A stretch of DNA of 6,948 bases from Frankiales bacterium. Its GTDB lineage: Bacteria; Actinomycetota; Actinomycetes; Mycobacteriales; SCTD01. Shown here piece after piece: positions 4,858 through 6,948 of this stretch. How positions within the stretch are numbered: position 1 is the stretch's first letter; every line of letters starts with the position of its first letter. The notes beneath the pieces are model-generated. The model had not been told where the DNA came from. It did no database searches and was given only the letters and a program-made list of their open reading frames with translations. The position numbers and the translations under genes were made by a program. The DNA is taken from assembly GCA_025464915.1 (NCBI GenBank), contig JAODNF010000278.1:1-6948 (forward strand), written 5' to 3'.

Positions 4858-5732
4858 GCCGCACGTTCACCGTCACCTCCGGGGACGGCACGCAGATCAA
4901 GGGGTGGCGGTCGGGAGGTCCGGGGGTGCCGCTGGTCATCGCCAACGGGCTCGGCACCATCCCCGAGGCGTGGCCGTCCCTGGTGGCCGAGGGCAGCGGC
5001 TACGACGCGGTCACCTGGTACCACCGGGGCACGTTCGGCTCGGCCCGGCCTCGCGACACCAACCGGATCAGCGTCGAGGACCACGTCGACGACATGGTCG
5101 CCGTGATGGACGACCAGGGTGTCGACCGGGCCCTCGTCGCGTGCTGGTCGATCGGGGTCAACGTGGCCTTCGAGTTCCTGCACCGGCACCCGGAGCGAGT
5201 CGCCGGCATCATGGCCGTCGCCGGCGTGCCGGGTGGGACGTTCAGCACCATGGGCGGCCCGCTGCGGATCCCGCGACGGCTGCGCAAGCCGATCAGCGTC
5301 CGCATCGCCAAGACCGGCAAGTACCTCGGTCCGGCGGTGACGAAGCTGACCGCGAAGCTGCCCGTCAACCACAACCTGGCGTGGGTGCTCACCCACACGG
5401 GCGTGATGAGCTCGAGGGCGAGGCCGGAGGTCGTCGTGCCGATGCTGGACCAGTTCCTGCGGCACGACTGGCAGTGGTACACGCGGATCGCCGTGGCCGC
5501 GGCGAAGCACGACCCGATGGACCTGCACTTCGTCGAGTGCCCGGTCACCCTCGTCGCCGGCCGGCACGACGTGCTCACGTCGATGCACGACGTCATCGAC
5601 GCGGCCGAGCGCATCCCGCACGCGCAGATCACCGTGCTGAACGGCAGCCACTTCCTGCCGATGGAGTACCCCGATGAGCTGCACACCGCCCTGGACGACC
5701 TGGCGAAGGTCGCCGGGGTGCGGAAGCCCTAG
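4854..5732 (+). CDS. Alpha/beta hydrolase
   Basis: A 292-aa single-domain alpha/beta-hydrolase fold enzyme with no signal peptide, so probably cytoplasmic. The likely oxyanion-hole segment is VIANGLGT (28-35). The nucleophile elbow is ACWSIG with Ser99; Cys97 replaces the usual first Gly of GxSxG. A probable lid or cap lies between about 128 and 205. The catalytic acid is Asp239 in LVAGRHD and the catalytic His is His266 in LNGSHFLPMEYP. The triad is thus complete. The substrate cannot be deduced; esterase, lactonase or C-C hydrolase are all possible within the family. The GTG at 4854 overlaps the previous stop codon (GTGA) and gives a normal N-terminus, so the two genes are probably translationally coupled. 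The frame is open upstream inside the PH gene, but that part lacks family sequence. The TAG stop shares CTAG with the opposing gene. Confidence 0.88.
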   Translation: MSRTFTVTSGDGTQIKGWRSGGPGVPLVIANGLGTIPEAWPSLVAEGSGYDAVTWYHRGTFGSARPRDTNRISVEDHVDDMVAVMDDQGVDRALVACWSIGVNVAFEFLHRHPERVAGIMAVAGVPGGTFSTMGGPLRIPRRLRKPISVRIAKTGKYLGPAVTKLTAKLPVNHNLAWVLTHTGVMSSRARPEVVVPMLDQFLRHDWQWYTRIAVAAAKHDPMDLHFVECPVTLVAGRHDVLTSMHDVIDAAERIPHAQITVLNGSHFLPMEYPDELHTALDDLAKVAGVRKP

Positions 5733-6793
5733 AGGCCGAGGGACAGCGGCAGCGGCAGGTAGGCCAGGCCGATGTCGCGCCCCATGTGGTCGGTGCGGGT
5801 CCGCCCGGCGATGCCGTCGTAGAACACGGCGATGCCGCCCGCCGTCGGGACGACGGACGGCATGCCGATCACCTTGGTCCAGGACGCCGACTCCGCGTCG
5901 AGCACGAGCACGCGCTGCGAGGTGGAGAACGACGTGGGGTCCTGGCTGACATAGGCCCAGATCGCGTCGGTGTAGAGCAGCCCGTCGGAGCCGGGCGTCG
6001 TGCCGATGTGGTCGGCGAGCAACCACCACAGCCCGCTGACCGCGTCGTGGTGCAGGGCGGCGTTCTCGAGGCGCTCGGACGCCGGCAGCAGGGGGCTGCG
6101 GTCGACGTACCAGGGGCCGTTCAGCGACTCGGCCCGGGCGAGCCCGACGGTCGGTCCCTCGGAGCTCGAGCCGGAGAAGTGCATGAGCCAGTAGCCCTCG
6201 TGCCGCATGACCGGACCGGGGCTCGCGCTCTGGCCGTACCAGCTGCCCTTGGCCGGCAGGATCGCAGGACCGCGCTTGGTCCACGGGCCGCGCGGCGACC
6301 ACGACGTCGCGTGCAGCGTCGTGTAGGGCGCGACCGGGATGCGGCGCGGCGCGGCGGTCGCCTTGCGAGCTCCCAGGTAGTACATGTGCCACAGGCCCGT
6401 CTCGTCCTGCACGACCCAGGGCGACGACGCGGAGGCGGTGTCGTACGAAGCAGGGGTGCCGAGCCACAGCGCCTGGCCGTACGTCGTCCAGCTCGTGCCG
6501 TTGTCGGTCGAGTCGGCGAAGCACGCGATCCACCCCTGCGGGCCGGCGCCGTCGTAGTGCATGAGCAGGCGGCCGGGCTCGGCAGGGTCGGTGAACACGA
6601 TGGCCTCGCGGGCGCCGAGGTCGTCCACCCCGCCGGGCGCGGTGCCGTGCTTCAGCACCGGGCCGTGGTCGATGACCGGCAGTCGCACGGACGGCGGCGC
6701 CGCCGCTGCGGCCTGTGCCTGAGCGTGCGGGAGCGCCATCGCTCCCCCGGCGAGGGCAGCGCCGTAGAGCACCTGCCGACGTGACAGCTCCAC
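5729..6793 (-). CDS. Tat-type secreted beta-propeller protein, GH43/GH32-like
   Basis: A 354-aa protein with a twin-arginine type signal: SRRQVL at 4-9, a hydrophobic Ala/Gly segment to about 21, and likely cleavage after an AxA near 25-30. The mature part shows repeated propeller-blade patterns: REAIVF/LLMHYDGAG (62-84), PWVVQDETGLWHMYYLG (125-141), PGPVMRHEGYWLMHFSG (192-208), ALHHDAVSGLWWLLADH (246-262) and IAVFYDG/IGLAYLP (321-347). This suits a five-bladed GH43/GH32-type fold. STDNGTSW (95-102) is a perfect Asp box, a motif more usual in sialidase propellers. Acidic residues such as Asp57, Asp58 or Glu63 could be catalytic, but I cannot assign them. Likely role: extracytoplasmic carbohydrate binding or hydrolysis, substrate unknown. 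The GTG at 6793 has GGGGGAG upstream with a short gap; the next Met is inside the signal peptide. Read toward the hydrolase, ending in the shared CTAG. Confidence 0.75.
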   Translation of the reverse strand: MELSRRQVLYGAALAGGAMALPHAQAQAAAAAPPSVRLPVIDHGPVLKHGTAPGGVDDLGAREAIVFTDPAEPGRLLMHYDGAGPQGWIACFADSTDNGTSWTTYGQALWLGTPASYDTASASSPWVVQDETGLWHMYYLGARKATAAPRRIPVAPYTTLHATSWSPRGPWTKRGPAILPAKGSWYGQSASPGPVMRHEGYWLMHFSGSSSEGPTVGLARAESLNGPWYVDRSPLLPASERLENAALHHDAVSGLWWLLADHIGTTPGSDGLLYTDAIWAYVSQDPTSFSTSQRVLVLDAESASWTKVIGMPSVVPTAGGIAVFYDGIAGRTRTDHMGRDIGLAYLPLPLSLGL

Positions 6794-6948
6794 CGCACTC
6801 CCCCCTTGGACTCCCCCGGGACAACGCCTGAGCCCGCCGACCGTGTCGTCCGAGCGGTCTCAGGTCCCGATGAAGTTCATGATATGCCGGGGCGTACCGG
6901 TCAGGTGCGGCGACGCACCACGTGACTTCCGGCGGCCGCACCGAGCAG
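6794..6948. promoter_or_regulatory. Upstream region of the secreted propeller gene
   Basis: No convincing gene lies in these 155 bases. On the minus strand TATCAT (6884-6879) is a plausible -10 box but has no good -35. An odd palindrome, ATGAA-G-TTCAT (6870-6880), covers the region just downstream of it. Further right, GGTGCG-GCGA-CGCACC (6904-6919) is a perfect 6-bp hairpin with a GNRA-type loop. CCTGAG (6827-6832) and CTCAGG (6859-6864) with inner ACCG/CGGT form an imperfect hairpin in the presumed 5' leader. The combination suggests regulated expression but is weak evidence. Confidence 0.3.

Noticed and set aside
4848..6941. 697-aa minus-strand open frame spanning the hydrolase and propeller genes in another frame
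   Set aside because: It is Arg/Pro/His-rich with no domain and runs across two well-supported genes on both strands.
6901..6948. Minus-strand tail reading LLGAAAGSHVVRRRT then TGA at the right edge
   Set aside because: It could be the 3' end of an upstream gene, but 15 codons are too few to support a call and the other frames are equally open.
6870..6948. Plus-strand ATG frame (MKFMICRGV...) open to the right edge
   Set aside because: It has no clear ribosome binding site, no recognisable sequence, and overlaps the proposed minus-strand promoter.

Overview
This window is high-GC actinobacterial DNA. Signs of this are strong G/C preference at third codon positions, long open antisense frames, GTG starts, and promoters placed so that transcripts would begin at the start codon. 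A guess of a Nocardioidaceae-like genome rests on general sequence feel and gene content only. Most of the window is branched-chain amino acid biosynthesis on the minus strand, with a small unrelated group of genes to its right.

Minus strand, in transcription order: ilvD (4464 to 2620, dihydroxyacid dehydratase); a 248-base regulatory region; ilvB (2371 to 626, acetolactate synthase catalytic subunit); a possible 10-codon minigene (626 to 594); ilvN (597 to 73, regulatory subunit); and the first 16 codons of ilvC (from 49, running off the left edge). IlvB/IlvN make acetolactate or acetohydroxybutyrate, IlvC reduces and isomerises it, and IlvD dehydrates the diol, so all four steps common to Val/Ile (and feeding Leu) lie in one cluster.

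The 2372-2619 region is an amino-acid attenuator. It holds a TTGACA/CAGGAT promoter aimed at the A of a 12-codon leader peptide, MRTLLVVSQRDC, with tandem Leu-Leu-Val-Val codons. A perfect 12-bp inverted repeat whose first arm is the last four sense codons follows, then an intrinsic terminator (stem plus T6) about 30 bases before ilvB. Upstream lie operator-like inverted repeats. The usual antiterminator competing with the terminator is not apparent.

Plus strand, divergent from ilvD across 54 bases: a 112-aa two-TM PH-domain protein resembling mycobacterial CFP6, which is also a neighbour of the ilvBNC cluster there, overlapping by GTGA an alpha/beta hydrolase of 292 aa. The hydrolase meets tail to tail a minus-strand gene for a 354-aa Tat-type secreted beta-propeller (GH43/GH32-like, with one Asp box); their two stop codons share a single CTAG. 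The last 155 bases are upstream sequence with a weak promoter candidate and small inverted repeats.

I see no mobile element, CRISPR array, tRNA or rRNA. No wholly new system is evident; the best leads are the attenuator architecture and the ilvB-minigene-ilvN junction.
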